A stretch of DNA of 64,000 bases, taken from Novosphingobium resinovorum. GTDB lineage: Bacteria; Pseudomonadota; Alphaproteobacteria; Sphingomonadales; Sphingomonadaceae. The DNA is taken from the NCBI RefSeq assembly GCF_027922145.1, contig NZ_BSFC01000019.1, positions 8,579-72,578 on the forward strand, in the 5' to 3' direction. Shown here in pieces: positions 8,437-17,820 of the stretch. The number at the start of each line of letters is the position of its first letter. The stretch's first letter is position 1. The notes below the pieces were generated by a model, which ran no database searches, was not told the origin of the DNA, and was given only the letters and a program-made list of their open reading frames with translations. The position numbers and the translations under genes were made by a program.

Positions 8437-9579
8437 TCACGCCTTGCTCGGCAATTCCGCCACGGCGGTACCGAAGGCCGACAGTTCGCCGCGGTGTGTG
8501 GTCGCCTTCTGCGCCACTTCGACGTACTTCTTGCCGTTCTCCTCGAACTTGCGGGTCACCTCGCCGGTAATGACGATGGCGTCGCCGTCCGGGTTGTGAC
8601 GGCGGATCTGGCAGCTCGACTTGTGCAGGAAGCCGTCGTCGCCGATCCAGTCGGTCATGTGGTGGGTCAGCCAGGAGCAGCGCTCCGGGCCGTAGTCGTA
8701 GGCGCCCGGCGCGCCGACCTCGAGCGCGAAGGCTTCGTCCCAGTGCACGCGCTCGGGGCAGTCGGGCACGTTGAAGCGGTTGCGGATACCGAGGCCCGGG
8801 TGCGCCTTCTGCATCTTGTAGGCGAGCTTGTTGGCGCGGATGTAAAGGCCGCCCCAGCCCTGCGCATAGCAGATGAAGCCGGTAACGGTCATCGGGCCCT
8901 TCATCATCGGCGGCAGCTTGTCGCCGACGTTCACGTCCTCGAAGTAGCGGGGCACCGCTCCGCGCTGCTCTTCCTGGTCGTAGATCTCGTAGAACTCGTC
9001 GAGCTGTTCCTGGGTGAAGGGCTCCACGCGGCCCCGCGCCTCGGTGTACTTGGTACCGCGTTCGCGCGCCTCGTCACGGTCGGTGCGGAACACCCAGCTG
9101 TCCGCGCCCGCGACGTGGTCACCGTGCTGGTTGTAGAAGTCGACGTGATAGATCTGCTGGAACGAGCGGCCCGCGAACTTGGTCTGGTGCTCGACCAGAT
9201 CCTTCAGGTACGCCTCGACCCTGATGGTGTCGTTGCGCAGCACCGGCTTGTGCCAGGTCCAGTCGGCGCCCGCCCACATCGCGTGGACGCCCGAGAGACC
9301 ACCGCAATAGCCCGAGATGATACGGCTGGTGGTGAAGAGAAACGAAGGCAGCGCGACGAGCGAGCCGTACTTGGTCTTCGCGGCGTATTCCGGATCGCAC
9401 CACAGCGGATTGTCGTCGCCGATGCCGTGGGCATAGTGGCGGATGGCGTCGCGGGTGGCCTCGTAGTTCCATGGCTCTACGGTGTTCTCGATCTTCACGC
9501 CGATGCGCTGGCGCAAGTCGTCGAGCCCCTCCTCGGTGATCTTGGGGAACTTGTTCTTCGGTTCTGCTGTGGTGGCCAT
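8437..9579 (-). CDS. FAS1-type/MaoC-like double hot-dog acyl-CoA hydratase
   Basis: A 380-residue protein with two hot-dog halves. The N-terminal half carries YAHGIGDDNPLWCDPEYA, typical of FAS1-like dehydratase domains, and the second half begins near RYFEDVNVGDKLPPM, a MaoC-like entry. It is likely an enoyl-CoA hydratase or acyl dehydratase in the same pathway as the neighbouring ligase and CoA transferase. It starts 21 bases after the acyl-CoA ligase stop and is surely in the same operon. Confidence 0.85.
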   Translation of the reverse strand: MATTAEPKNKFPKITEEGLDDLRQRIGVKIENTVEPWNYEATRDAIRHYAHGIGDDNPLWCDPEYAAKTKYGSLVALPSFLFTTSRIISGYCGGLSGVHAMWAGADWTWHKPVLRNDTIRVEAYLKDLVEHQTKFAGRSFQQIYHVDFYNQHGDHVAGADSWVFRTDRDEARERGTKYTEARGRVEPFTQEQLDEFYEIYDQEEQRGAVPRYFEDVNVGDKLPPMMKGPMTVTGFICYAQGWGGLYIRANKLAYKMQKAHPGLGIRNRFNVPDCPERVHWDEAFALEVGAPGAYDYGPERCSWLTHHMTDWIGDDGFLHKSSCQIRRHNPDGDAIVITGEVTRKFEENGKKYVEVAQKATTHRGELSAFGTAVAELPSKA

Positions 9580-9600
9580 TTCTCTGCTCTCCTGGATGTC

Positions 9601-11187
9601 TCAGCCGACCGCTTCGGCGGCTTTCGCGGCTTCACGGTCGCGCAGCATCTTGCGGTGGACCTTGCCTGCGGGGTTCTTGGGAAGCTCGTCGACGAATTCG
9701 ACGAGACGCGGAAATTCATGCTGGGCGAGGCGTTCGCGGGTGAAGTCCTGAAGCTCGCGCACGAAGGCGTCGTCGGCGGCGCGGTTCGAGACGACGAAGG
9801 CCTTCACCACCTGCCCGCGCTGCTCGTCGGGCACGCCGATCACGCCGCATTCGAGGACATTGTCATGGCGCAGCATGGTGTTCTCGATCTCGACCGCGCT
9901 CATCGTCCAGCCGGCCGAGATGATGACGTCGTCAGCGCGGCCGCAATGGTAGAAATAGCCGTCCGCGTCGGTCTTGGCGCGGTCCTTGGTGGTCATCCAG
10001 CCGCCGCCGCGGAACAGCATCAGCTCGCCGATCTCACCGGGATCGCAGACCGAGCCGTCCGGGCGCTGGACTTCCAGCCGCTGCCCCGGCACCGCCTTGC
10101 CGAGCGCGCCGGGCTTGACCGGGAAGTCGTCCGCACCGGGGTAGTTCACCAGCACCACGCCGATCTCGGTGGTGCCGTACATCGAACAGGCCGGCACCTT
10201 GAACCACTGGTCGATCCACTCCAGCGTCGCCGGATCGATCGGCTCTCCCGTGAACGACAGCTTGTCGAAGCGGAACGTGAAGTCCGCCGCCCGGCCGCTG
10301 TTCTTCATCATGCGGTAGTGCGTCGCGGCCGCCGACATGTTGGTGATGCCAAAGTCGTCTAGTGCCTGCATCAGCCGCACCGGGTCGAAGCGGCCGGCGA
10401 ACGTCCCCGTCGTTACCCCCAGCGCCAGCGGGGCGAGCGTTCCGTGCCACAGGCCATGCCCCCAGGCCGGGCTCGAGGGACAGAAGAATGCGTCCCCGGG
10501 CCGGATGCCGGTGCCGTAGAGCGCGGCGAACATCAGCGTCACCAGCGTGCGGTGCGAGTGCTTCACCGCCTCGGGCAATTCGCGCGTCGTACCGCTGGTG
10601 TACTGGAACACGGCCATGTCATTGGCGCGTGTTCTGGGCTCGTAGCTGGTTGGAAGATCGTCAAGCGAGGCGAGAAAAGCCTCGTCCGCCACGATCACCT
10701 TCGGCTTGCCGTCTACCGCGACCGAGCGTGCAAGCTCCGCTTTTTCGGAATTCGTGACCAGGATCTCGGGCTCGCAGTCGCCGATGCGCAAACGCAGCGC
10801 GTCGGGCCCGAACAGAGTGAACAGCGGAACCGAGATCGCCCCGGTCTGCATCGCCCCGAACAGGCACACGTAGAAGGGGAGCGAGGGCTCGAGCATGAAG
10901 GCGATCCGCTCGCCGGACCGCACGCCTCGCGCATCGAGCCAGTGCGCGAACTGCGCCGCGCCCTTCGCGATCGTGTCGAAGCTCAGGACTTCGTGCGCGC
11001 CATCGGCATGGGCGATCCGCACCGCGTCGCGCTCCGAACCGTCGGCATGGCGGGTCACGCATTCATGCGCGATGTTGAAGTACTCTCGGTCGCCGTCGAA
11101 CAACTCCCACAGCGCCGCCGACGAAGCATGGGCCTGTGCATCAGCATAGCGCGTGTAGTCGGTCAGCCCTGAAATCATTTTGGCCAT
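9601..11187 (-). CDS. acyl-CoA synthetase (AMP-forming)
   Basis: A 528-residue adenylate-forming ligase and the first gene of the catabolic operon. Motifs in order: YTSGTTRELPEAVKHSHR (phosphate-binding loop), CSMYGTTEIG, YFYHCGRADDVIISAGW, and PKNPAGKVHRK with the expected catalytic lysine. The loop departs from the common SGTTGxPKG form, with Arg-Glu-Leu-Pro where Gly-x-Pro-Lys is usual. The start at 11187 has a good Shine-Dalgarno (AGGACGG) a few bases upstream; a start eight codons earlier is less likely. It would activate the pathway's carboxylic acid to a CoA thioester. Confidence 0.92.
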   Translation of the reverse strand: MAKMISGLTDYTRYADAQAHASSAALWELFDGDREYFNIAHECVTRHADGSERDAVRIAHADGAHEVLSFDTIAKGAAQFAHWLDARGVRSGERIAFMLEPSLPFYVCLFGAMQTGAISVPLFTLFGPDALRLRIGDCEPEILVTNSEKAELARSVAVDGKPKVIVADEAFLASLDDLPTSYEPRTRANDMAVFQYTSGTTRELPEAVKHSHRTLVTLMFAALYGTGIRPGDAFFCPSSPAWGHGLWHGTLAPLALGVTTGTFAGRFDPVRLMQALDDFGITNMSAAATHYRMMKNSGRAADFTFRFDKLSFTGEPIDPATLEWIDQWFKVPACSMYGTTEIGVVLVNYPGADDFPVKPGALGKAVPGQRLEVQRPDGSVCDPGEIGELMLFRGGGWMTTKDRAKTDADGYFYHCGRADDVIISAGWTMSAVEIENTMLRHDNVLECGVIGVPDEQRGQVVKAFVVSNRAADDAFVRELQDFTRERLAQHEFPRLVEFVDELPKNPAGKVHRKMLRDREAAKAAEAVG

Positions 11188-11288
11188 CAACCGTCCTGTC
11201 CCCTGGCTCATTTCCGCCGGGTCGAATCGCCGCGACGAAGGTTGTCCTTGTGTTCAGCACTGCTGCCACAACGGCCTTGTTTTTGTAA

Positions 11289-11317
11289 ATATTGAATGTT
11301 ATTCTATATATTGAATG
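11289..11317. promoter_or_regulatory. AT-rich direct repeats, candidate IclR operator
   Basis: The sequence ATATTGAATG occurs at 11289-11298 and again at 11308-11317, where it overlaps the IclR start codon. Between them is a small palindrome, GAAT-GTT-ATTC (11294-11304). The region is strikingly AT-rich against its surroundings and lies between the divergent acyl-CoA ligase operon and the regulator gene, where an IclR-family protein commonly binds. Binding is inferred, not shown. Confidence 0.45.
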
Positions 11318-12082
11318 AAAAGCGGTGTTGATACAGCTAAGGCCAGCAAGGCCCCAGCCATCGCCCGGGCGGCAGCGGTGCTGCGCCTGCTGGGCAAGCA
11401 TGGTGCGCCTCTCGGCGTTCAGGCGATCGCCCGTGAACTCGGCCTCGTACCCAGCACGTGTCTGTATGTGCTGCGCGCCCTGGTGGCAGAGGATCTGGTG
11501 GCCTTCGATGCCGACACCAAACGCTATTCGCTCGACGCCGGCGTGCTGACACTGGCTCGTGCCTGGTTGCGCAAGGATCAGTTCAACGACCTTGCCCAGC
11601 CGGCTCTGGACCGAATTGCCCGCGAGTTCGGAACGACAGCCATGGGGGTCCAAGTCTTCGGCCTGGACCACATCATCGTCACCGCGATGTCGCAATCAGG
11701 CCAGAACTTCCAGCTCTCGACGCAAGTCGGCAGCCGTTTCCCGGCGTTGGTGTCAGCAACCGGACGATGCATCGCCGCTTTCGGAGGGTACCCGCAAAGC
11801 GAACTGAAACCGCGATTTGATCAGCTGCGCTGGGACGAGCCACCAAGCTGGGAAGACTGGCTTGCGCAGGTAGACGACGCGCGCGTTTCAGGTGTCGCGG
11901 TGGATGCAGGGCACTACCTGTCAGGGGTCACGGTGGTAGCCGCGCCTGTATGGAAGGGGGGCAGGCCCAGCCATGCGCTTGTGGCGATAGGGATTGGCGC
12001 AGCCTTACGCAACGAACTGCCGCGGCTGAAGGAGGCCCTCAAGGCTGCGGCCAGCGCGCTCAGCGGGCAGATCGCAGCCTAG
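11315..12082 (+). CDS. IclR-family transcriptional regulator
   Basis: A 255-residue regulator. The N-terminal winged helix covers about residues 12-75 (AIARAAAVLRLLGKHG, GVQAIARELGLVPSTCLYVLRALV). The C-terminal effector-binding domain follows (SQVGSRFPALVSATGRC-type region, then AAPVW and IGIGAAL). It is divergent from the five-gene CoA operon and most likely controls it in response to a pathway intermediate. The start codon lies inside a direct repeat, suggesting autoregulation. Confidence 0.9.
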   Translation: MKSGVDTAKASKAPAIARAAAVLRLLGKHGAPLGVQAIARELGLVPSTCLYVLRALVAEDLVAFDADTKRYSLDAGVLTLARAWLRKDQFNDLAQPALDRIAREFGTTAMGVQVFGLDHIIVTAMSQSGQNFQLSTQVGSRFPALVSATGRCIAAFGGYPQSELKPRFDQLRWDEPPSWEDWLAQVDDARVSGVAVDAGHYLSGVTVVAAPVWKGGRPSHALVAIGIGAALRNELPRLKEALKAAASALSGQIAA

Positions 12083-12130
12083 TCAGCAATTGAGCGAGCC
12101 GGCCCGCGTGTTGTCACCGCTGACGTCGCG

Positions 12131-12160
12131 GATCGGCGGGGATCGGCGGGGATCGGTGGT
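12131..12160. repeat. short tandem repeat, unit GATCGGCGGG
   Basis: Two perfect copies and one imperfect copy (GATCGGTGGT) of a 10-base unit stand in tandem between the IclR gene and the next gene. No function is apparent; replication slippage is the simplest origin. Confidence 0.7.
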
Positions 12161-12302
12161 GACCTTGGCCCTCGACAGATATCAGCTACCTCCGACTTGC
12201 GAGAAGGCACAGGGCGCGCTCGATCACAAAGGGTTCATGTAAGACATCACGAAGGGACATCTGCACCTTGACGCTTGGAGCGACAGATGTTCGAACCTGC
12301 TC

Positions 12303-12980
12303 GTGACTGACGATTCCCCCAATTCCGCCGCCAAGTCCCCTCCGCCAATAACCAGGGCAGAGGCCCGCGCGGATGAAGCGGCGGCGATCCGCCGCCGCTG
12401 GATTACGCTGGGCGAAGTCCTTACGGTGATCGCGGTCACCATCTCCGGCTTGACCTTGTGGAATAGCTGGAGCCAGCGCAGCGAGACTGAAGCCGGAAAG
12501 AACGCCGATGCCCGGCGTGCTTCCACCAAGGCGGCGATGCTCATTCTTGTGGCAGCCCGGACGGATGATGACGAACTGGTCCTGAAGCCCGCATCGCCCG
12601 AGCAATCGGTTCAGAGCCAGAGTATCGCCTTTCCCAGCGCACTCGCTCTTGCTGCCGCGGAAACCACGGGAGAACCTAGGATTGAGGCGCGATGGTTTGA
12701 GAACGCGCTCAAGAAGGCCCGCAGCCGAGCCAGACTGCCTGACAGCAGCCGCGGTGACGAGAAGCTGCCAATCCTCGTCACTACCCGTTTCCTGGCTGAC
12801 GGCAAACTCCACGAGGAGTTGGCGATCTACGACATCGGTTACAGCATCGCGGGTCGCTGGCTGGGCGGCCACAGCATCACGCTGCGCGGCGTCTCACTGG
12901 TGGCCCGCACCCGCAAGTCTGCAGGAAAGAGCCTGCTCGATGCACGCTGGAAAGCGGTCTTGGCACAAGCAGGAACTTGA
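12303..12980 (+). CDS. single-span membrane protein of unknown function
   Basis: A 225-residue protein. A charged Ala/Arg-rich N terminus (AEARADEAAAIRRRW) leads to one hydrophobic segment (GEVLTVIAVTISGLTLW, about residues 37-55), then a soluble region with basic patches. The start is a GTG without a clear RBS, so the first residues are uncertain. It is monocistronic, between the IclR gene and the MscS channel gene. I do not recognise the family. Confidence 0.55.
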   Translation: MTDDSPNSAAKSPPPITRAEARADEAAAIRRRWITLGEVLTVIAVTISGLTLWNSWSQRSETEAGKNADARRASTKAAMLILVAARTDDDELVLKPASPEQSVQSQSIAFPSALALAAAETTGEPRIEARWFENALKKARSRARLPDSSRGDEKLPILVTTRFLADGKLHEELAIYDIGYSIAGRWLGGHSITLRGVSLVARTRKSAGKSLLDARWKAVLAQAGT

Positions 12981-13283
12981 AACACAGGGATTTTTTCCGA
13001 TCTTGCACTCGTTGCCAGCGCAGGAGGTGCCTGCGGCGCTGCGCTGCGGCGCTATATCCGTTTCTGATGCATGCCTGACGGCTCGCGTAATGAGGCTGCC
13101 AATCATCGCGCGTTGGCAGTCCAATCCTCCCGTCTTGCGACTGTCGCATTCCACCGGCATTGCGAGGACACAAGCACGGGTTGCCGCGCGTGAGGCTCTC
13201 GTCTGCGCATATTCGCTGGAAATGCGCGGCGCTTTCGCGTCTGGAGCGCCCGCTCACACCGAGCTTCAGGAGACCGTTTCCCA
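12981..13283. other. gene-poor gap before the MscS gene
   Basis: About 300 bases without a supportable gene. Frames on both strands here run into the neighbouring genes out of register and lack domains or ribosome binding sites. The promoter of the MscS gene presumably lies here, but I cannot point to it. Confidence 0.4.
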
Positions 13284-14933
13284 ATGTTGCGCAAACTGGC
13301 CCGGCTTTGGGCGTTATTCCTTCTCGTCCTGATCGCCTCGCAGGCCCAGGCGCAGCTGCTGCCGACGCCCAAGGCCGAGGAATCCAAGACGACCGAGACG
13401 GACGCGGCCACAGCCACTCCGGCACCCGCCGCCGCGCCCCCGACCGATCCGTTAGGGCGCGAGACGCCGCGCGATGCCGTGTCAGGGCTGCTCGCGGCGT
13501 TGGCAGAGCGGGACTATCCTTTGGCCGCCAACTATTTCGAGGCCCGCTCCAACGGGGAGCAACTCGCGAAGGAGATGCAGGCGGTACTCGACGCGGGCGG
13601 ATCGCTGTTGCCGTTCGGGGCGCTGTCGAACGATCCGGCGGGCGTGCTCGACGACGGGCTCAAGCCCGCGCAGGAGCGCGTGGGCGACCTCGGCGACGCC
13701 GGCAAGACCCCGATCCTGCTGACGCACGGCACCAACCGCGCGGGCACCCGGATTTGGCGCATCGCCCGCCAAACGAGTGCCGCCGCGCATACCCTGCAGC
13801 CTAGGACGAAGCAGGCCGAGGACGAAGGCCCAGAGATCGCCGGCGCGTCGCTGGAGGACTGGGTGCGCCTGCTGGGCATAGCCGCACTGGTGTTCTTGGG
13901 CTTCCAGCTGATCAACGCCGGGTTGCTCTTCACGATGGGGCGGATCATCGCCGACAAGGAGAATAGCCGCGTCTACCGGCTGACCCAGGCGGCGATGCCG
14001 CCGCTCAGCCTGTTCTTCGCTACCGTAGTTTTCATGTTCTGGGCGGGATCGATGCCGGTCTCGATCGTCGCGCGGCAGCTGTTGCTGCGCTACATCGGGA
14101 TATTCGCGTGGGTGGCGCTGGCCTGGTTCCTGTTCCGCATGGTCGATTCCGTTTCGGCCCTGCTGATCAGCCGCATGGCCGGGCAAGAGCGGCGGCAGGC
14201 GGTCTCGGTCGTCACGCTGATCAGACGCGCGGCCAAGATCCTGCTGCTGTTCATCGCCATGGTCGCGGTCCTCGATACCTTCGGCATCGACGTGACAACG
14301 GGCGTGGCAGCGCTCGGCATCGGCGGTATCGCCCTGGCGCTGGGCGCGCAGAAGACGGTCGAGAACCTTGTCGGCTCCGTCACCCTGATCGCCGACAAGC
14401 CGGTACAGGTGGGCGATTTCTGCAAGGTCGGGGAGGTGACCGGGACGGTGGAAGACATCGGCATCCGCTCCACCCGCATCCGCACACTTGAACGCACCGT
14501 CGTCACCATCCCCAACGGCGATTTCTCGTCGCGCCAGATCGAGAATTACGCGCAGCGTGACCGCTTCTTGTTCAATCCCACAATCGGGGTGGAATACGGC
14601 ATCGGCTCGGCCAAGCTGCTGGAGGCAGTGGAGCTGATCGAGAGCGTGCTGGACGCGCACGACCGGATCATCAAGCCAGGCGCCCGGGCGCGGTTCAAGA
14701 ACTTCGGCGCCAGTTCGCTCGACATCGAGGTGTTCTCATACATCGAGGCGGCGGATCTCGACCAGAGCCTGGTGATCCGGCAGGACCTGCTGCTGCTAAT
14801 CTTCGCTGCGCTGGAGCAGGCTGAAGTCGGCATCGCCTTCCCGACCAGCACCGTCCACCTCACGCCGCACAAGGCGCCAACGACGCGGCCCGCCTCGCTC
14901 GACATCGATCCCGCGCCGCAGCGGGGAGCGTGA
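13284..14933 (+). CDS. MscS-family mechanosensitive ion channel
   Basis: A 549-residue protein. A signal peptide (about residues 1-23) precedes a Thr/Ala/Pro-rich periplasmic region of about 150 residues, then several membrane helices. The pore-lining TM3 with Gly/Ala packing is TTGVAALGIGGIALALGAQK, followed by the MscS beta domain (VGDFCKVGEVTGTVEDIGI, VTIPNGDF). It opens under membrane tension to release solutes on osmotic downshock. The RBS is AGGAG just before the ATG. Confidence 0.93.
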   Translation: MLRKLARLWALFLLVLIASQAQAQLLPTPKAEESKTTETDAATATPAPAAAPPTDPLGRETPRDAVSGLLAALAERDYPLAANYFEARSNGEQLAKEMQAVLDAGGSLLPFGALSNDPAGVLDDGLKPAQERVGDLGDAGKTPILLTHGTNRAGTRIWRIARQTSAAAHTLQPRTKQAEDEGPEIAGASLEDWVRLLGIAALVFLGFQLINAGLLFTMGRIIADKENSRVYRLTQAAMPPLSLFFATVVFMFWAGSMPVSIVARQLLLRYIGIFAWVALAWFLFRMVDSVSALLISRMAGQERRQAVSVVTLIRRAAKILLLFIAMVAVLDTFGIDVTTGVAALGIGGIALALGAQKTVENLVGSVTLIADKPVQVGDFCKVGEVTGTVEDIGIRSTRIRTLERTVVTIPNGDFSSRQIENYAQRDRFLFNPTIGVEYGIGSAKLLEAVELIESVLDAHDRIIKPGARARFKNFGASSLDIEVFSYIEAADLDQSLVIRQDLLLLIFAALEQAEVGIAFPTSTVHLTPHKAPTTRPASLDIDPAPQRGA

Positions 14934-15143
14934 ATCTCCGCCATGCGGAGCAAGCCGGACGGAGGATTTATCAACGCCTTATTGCCGGGGCGCGGCTTTT
15001 AAGATCGATTGCATAGTATAGTGTCGGAAATTGCGGGTCACTGGTGAATATTGCGTTTACCATCGGCAAGCGGGGGTCGACCTTATTTCTCGGGTCAGGG
15101 GCAGCGCACCGATGCAATTCGGTGCGGTACTTTGAGAGCGCGG

Positions 15144-15476
15144 ATGGCGGATAATTCAAGTTGGGGCCTGGGTGACGGCAGCACCCGGACTTCAGGGGCG
15201 CAGCAGGAATACTGGTTTTCGCTCAGGCTCCGGGTCGATGCACCCGCGCAGCTATGGCAGGCGGCCGCTTTGCGCTGCCTCAGCCAGTCCGACCTGACGC
15301 AGGACGAAGTCGAGGACCTGATCGGCCCGATCGAGGATCCCTCGATCACTGACTGCCTGATGATGCTCGCCCTGCCCGAGCGGATTCCCGGCTGCACCCG
15401 GCTCGATACGACCCTGCAGCAAAGCGCGGCGGGAGCGCCTGCAGCCGCACGCGAACGCAGCGACGCGATGGAATGA
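15144..15476 (+). CDS. small protein of unknown function
   Basis: A 110-residue acidic protein, mostly predicted helical (QLWQAAALRCLSQSDLTQDE). The ATG at 15144 was chosen because the longer frame adds a low-quality Arg/Gly-rich stretch. It has no signal peptide or membrane helix and no family is recognised. It sits alone between the MscS gene and the flagellar island. Confidence 0.5.
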   Translation: MADNSSWGLGDGSTRTSGAQQEYWFSLRLRVDAPAQLWQAAALRCLSQSDLTQDEVEDLIGPIEDPSITDCLMMLALPERIPGCTRLDTTLQQSAAGAPAAARERSDAME

Positions 15477-15481
15477 GATAG

Positions 15482-15601
15482 TCCTCCCTGTCGCGCAGCG
15501 ATTGGGAGGGGGCCGCCGAGACAGTCGGTGGTGAAGAGGGGGATAACCCCTCCGTCTGCCCTGCCGACTGCGACCTCCCCCTCCCTGCGGAACAGCGAGG
15601 A
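15482..15601. repeat. intergenic palindromic repeat, family A (copy 1)
   Basis: Outer arms resemble TCCTCCCTG...GCAGCGA and CCCCTCCCTGC...AGCGAGGA, with an inner GCCGAGACAGTCGG-like and CTGCCGACTGC-like pairing. The same layout recurs at 23136-23256, 28319-28453, 34291-34424 and 46862-46988. It lies between convergent genes, next to the flgD stop. Confidence 0.75.
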
Positions 15602-15606
15602 TGCGC

Positions 15607-16287
15607 TCACTCCTTCGTCGAGGTCGTCGGTGTAGTCAGCGCCACCAGCCCGGTCGCGGACAGGCGGATGCCGTTGACGCCAAGCATGATGCTGGTCCCG
15701 TCGGTGACCACGTCGTCCACCACGCCTACCGAGTTGATCGTCGTGTTGAGGTTCGATCCGTCCGACGCCTGCGCCTTGATCGAGAGGGTATAGGCGCCTG
15801 CGGCGGCTTTGGTACCGTCGGTCTGGAGGCCGTCCCATTTATAGGTGCCTTGGGTCTCGCTGGGGTCGAGGCTGACGGTCGCCACGGTGCCGCCCAGCGC
15901 GTCCTTGATCGTCGCGGTGACGGTGGAGGGGGTGCCATCGACATAGTAAGTCCACTTGGCCGGATTGTCACTCAGCCCCGCCACGGCACTGTCGAAGCGC
16001 GCTTCACGGCCGATGTAGCTCGATGCCTGCGCCATCTGCTGCGACAGGAGCTGGCCGAGGATGTCGTCAAGCTTGCCGGTCTGCTGGATCGACTGCTCCA
16101 CCTGCGAATACTGCACCAGCTGCTGGGTGTATTCCGAGGTGTCCATCGGGTCGAGCGGGTCCTGGTTGGTCATCTGCGTGGTCAGCAGCTTGAGAAACAG
16201 GTTGTAGTCGGCCAGCAGGCTGGTCGTGGATGCCGCCGTGGTGCTGGAGGTGCTGGACGTCGAGGCAGTGTCGGTAACGGTTGCCAT
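15607..16287 (-). CDS. flgD: flagellar hook-capping protein FlgD
   Basis: A 226-residue hook-assembly scaffold. After a Ser/Thr-rich start comes the FlgD signature LFLKLLTTQMTNQDPLDPMDTSEY followed by TQQLVQYSQVEQ, in pieces spanning about residues 30-70. A FLG/FlgD Ig-like C-terminal part includes GTYKWDGLQTDGT. It caps the growing hook and is then lost. It is transcribed after fliK with a 12-base gap. The start ATG matches the first methionine. Confidence 0.95.
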   Translation of the reverse strand: MATVTDTASTSSTSSTTAASTTSLLADYNLFLKLLTTQMTNQDPLDPMDTSEYTQQLVQYSQVEQSIQQTGKLDDILGQLLSQQMAQASSYIGREARFDSAVAGLSDNPAKWTYYVDGTPSTVTATIKDALGGTVATVSLDPSETQGTYKWDGLQTDGTKAAAGAYTLSIKAQASDGSNLNTTINSVGVVDDVVTDGTSIMLGVNGIRLSATGLVALTTPTTSTKE

Positions 16288-16299
16288 GCTGGTGCTGCC

Positions 16300-17814
16300 T
16301 TATGCCATGAGGTCGAGATTGCCGCTGCCGCGCAGCGAGCGGAGAAGGGGGGCGGCCTCTTCCGGGGCGCCGGTGAATTCGCTGCTTGCGCCCTGCGACC
16401 GCGCGGACGGACGGTGCTGACCCGCGCTGCCGTTGCCGCTGCCAAGGCTGCCGCCGGAACTGTCGAACCGCAGCGACTGGGCATCGGCGCGCACGCCCGC
16501 ATCGCTGAGCGCGCGGTCGAGATACATGCTTTCGCGCCGCAGCAGGTCGAGCGCGGCGGGCTGGTCGGCCGAGACCACGGCGCGCAGGGTGCCGTCGTCG
16601 TCGAAGCCCATGCGCACGTCGATCCGGCCCATGTGGCGCGGGTCGAGGCGGATCAGCAAGGCATCGCGCAGACCCTCCGGCCCGCCGTCCAACGCCCGCG
16701 CGATGGCGATGCCGACGTCCGCGCCGAAGTGCCCCTCGCGCATGGATACGCTCGCCTCGGCCGGGGCGAGGGCGGGAGCATTGCGCGCGATTTCATAGGG
16801 AAGTGCTGGGGGTCGCGTGGTCGCCGCTTCCAGCGTCTGGGTGAACAGCGGGGCGGACACGCGAGCCTCGGGCTCCGGGGTGGCGGTGTCCTCGGCGGCC
16901 TGCGGCGCGGCGTGGGCGACGGGCGCGGCGGTGCGGGCGGCCGCAGGTTCAAGCGTCTCGGCTGCGGCGGATGGCGGGGAAGCGGAAGGCGCGGCCGCCA
17001 CAATCGGCACGCCAGTGGCCTCGGAGGTGGCCGGAGCGGCGGCGGGGGGCTCTGAAGGAGCGGGGGTTTTCGCGGCCTTGCGCTTTACCGGACGGGCGGC
17101 CTCGGACGTTTCTGCCTTCGGTTCGACGGCGGGGGTCTCGGATGGCAGCGCGTCTTCGACCAGCCCGGCCGCTGCGAGCGTAACCGGCGGAACGTCGATG
17201 GATACCTCCGCTCCGACGAGTCGCTCCTGCTGCGCCGGCGCGGCGGTCGGCAGGTTCCCGACCTCCTCCCCCTTCCTCGGGAGTGGCGGCGTGTCTTCCC
17301 CGGGCACCACGGTCTCGAGGGCTTCCGGGCGTGCCCGGACCGGTTCGACAGGTGGAGCCATAACCTCTGCGGACGTGGCCGCGAGTGCCGGAACCTCGGG
17401 GACATCCACGGTTGCCCCGGCGGTCGGGTTTGCCGCTGGCGATGCAGCCGCAAGGGTCGGAGCAGACGCGGCTGCGGGGATTTCCGGCACCTTGGGTTCG
17501 GGGAGAGACGGAACCGACACAGCGGTCGCATCCGTCAACGTCAGAGACAAAGCTGCAGTCGCCCCGACCGGCTCGGCCGGGGCCTGCGGCGCCGTGACGC
17601 TCGCCGCCGCCACTTGCGGCGCGATCCGGCTGGAGAGCGGAAGAGCCTGAGCCGCGACAGGCGGCGCTTCGCCCGCCTGCGCGGCCTCATCGACTTTGGC
17701 GCCGACGCTCGCCAGCGCGGCAAGGAAAGCGCCGGGTTCCGCATCCCCGACGCTCGGCGTGGGAGTGCCCGAGCCAGTAACGGTCGGGAAGAGGGTCGTC
17801 ACGGGAACGGGCAT
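16300..17814 (-). CDS. fliK: flagellar hook-length control protein FliK
   Basis: A 504-residue protein. About 350 residues of low-complexity Ala/Pro/Val-rich sequence act as the molecular ruler, followed by the conserved FliK C-terminal domain: RLDPRHMGRIDVRMGF, LRAVVSADQPAALDLLRR. A Gly/Ser-rich tail follows. It measures hook length and switches export specificity through FlhB. The start ATG lies only six bases after a TATGAT element, so the message may be leaderless. Confidence 0.92.
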   Translation of the reverse strand: MPVPVTTLFPTVTGSGTPTPSVGDAEPGAFLAALASVGAKVDEAAQAGEAPPVAAQALPLSSRIAPQVAAASVTAPQAPAEPVGATAALSLTLTDATAVSVPSLPEPKVPEIPAAASAPTLAAASPAANPTAGATVDVPEVPALAATSAEVMAPPVEPVRARPEALETVVPGEDTPPLPRKGEEVGNLPTAAPAQQERLVGAEVSIDVPPVTLAAAGLVEDALPSETPAVEPKAETSEAARPVKRKAAKTPAPSEPPAAAPATSEATGVPIVAAAPSASPPSAAAETLEPAAARTAAPVAHAAPQAAEDTATPEPEARVSAPLFTQTLEAATTRPPALPYEIARNAPALAPAEASVSMREGHFGADVGIAIARALDGGPEGLRDALLIRLDPRHMGRIDVRMGFDDDGTLRAVVSADQPAALDLLRRESMYLDRALSDAGVRADAQSLRFDSSGGSLGSGNGSAGQHRPSARSQGASSEFTGAPEEAAPLLRSLRGSGNLDLMA

Positions 17815-17820
17815 CGGTTC

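Noticed and set aside
8344-10362. Plus-strand frame of 672 codons across the hydratase and ligase genes
   Set aside because: His/Arg/Gly/Val-rich shadow sequence; the minus strand has clear enzyme motifs.
12131-12160. Tandem GATCGGCGGG as an operator array
   Set aside because: Only two perfect copies, no neighbouring divergent promoter, and low-complexity slippage explains it.
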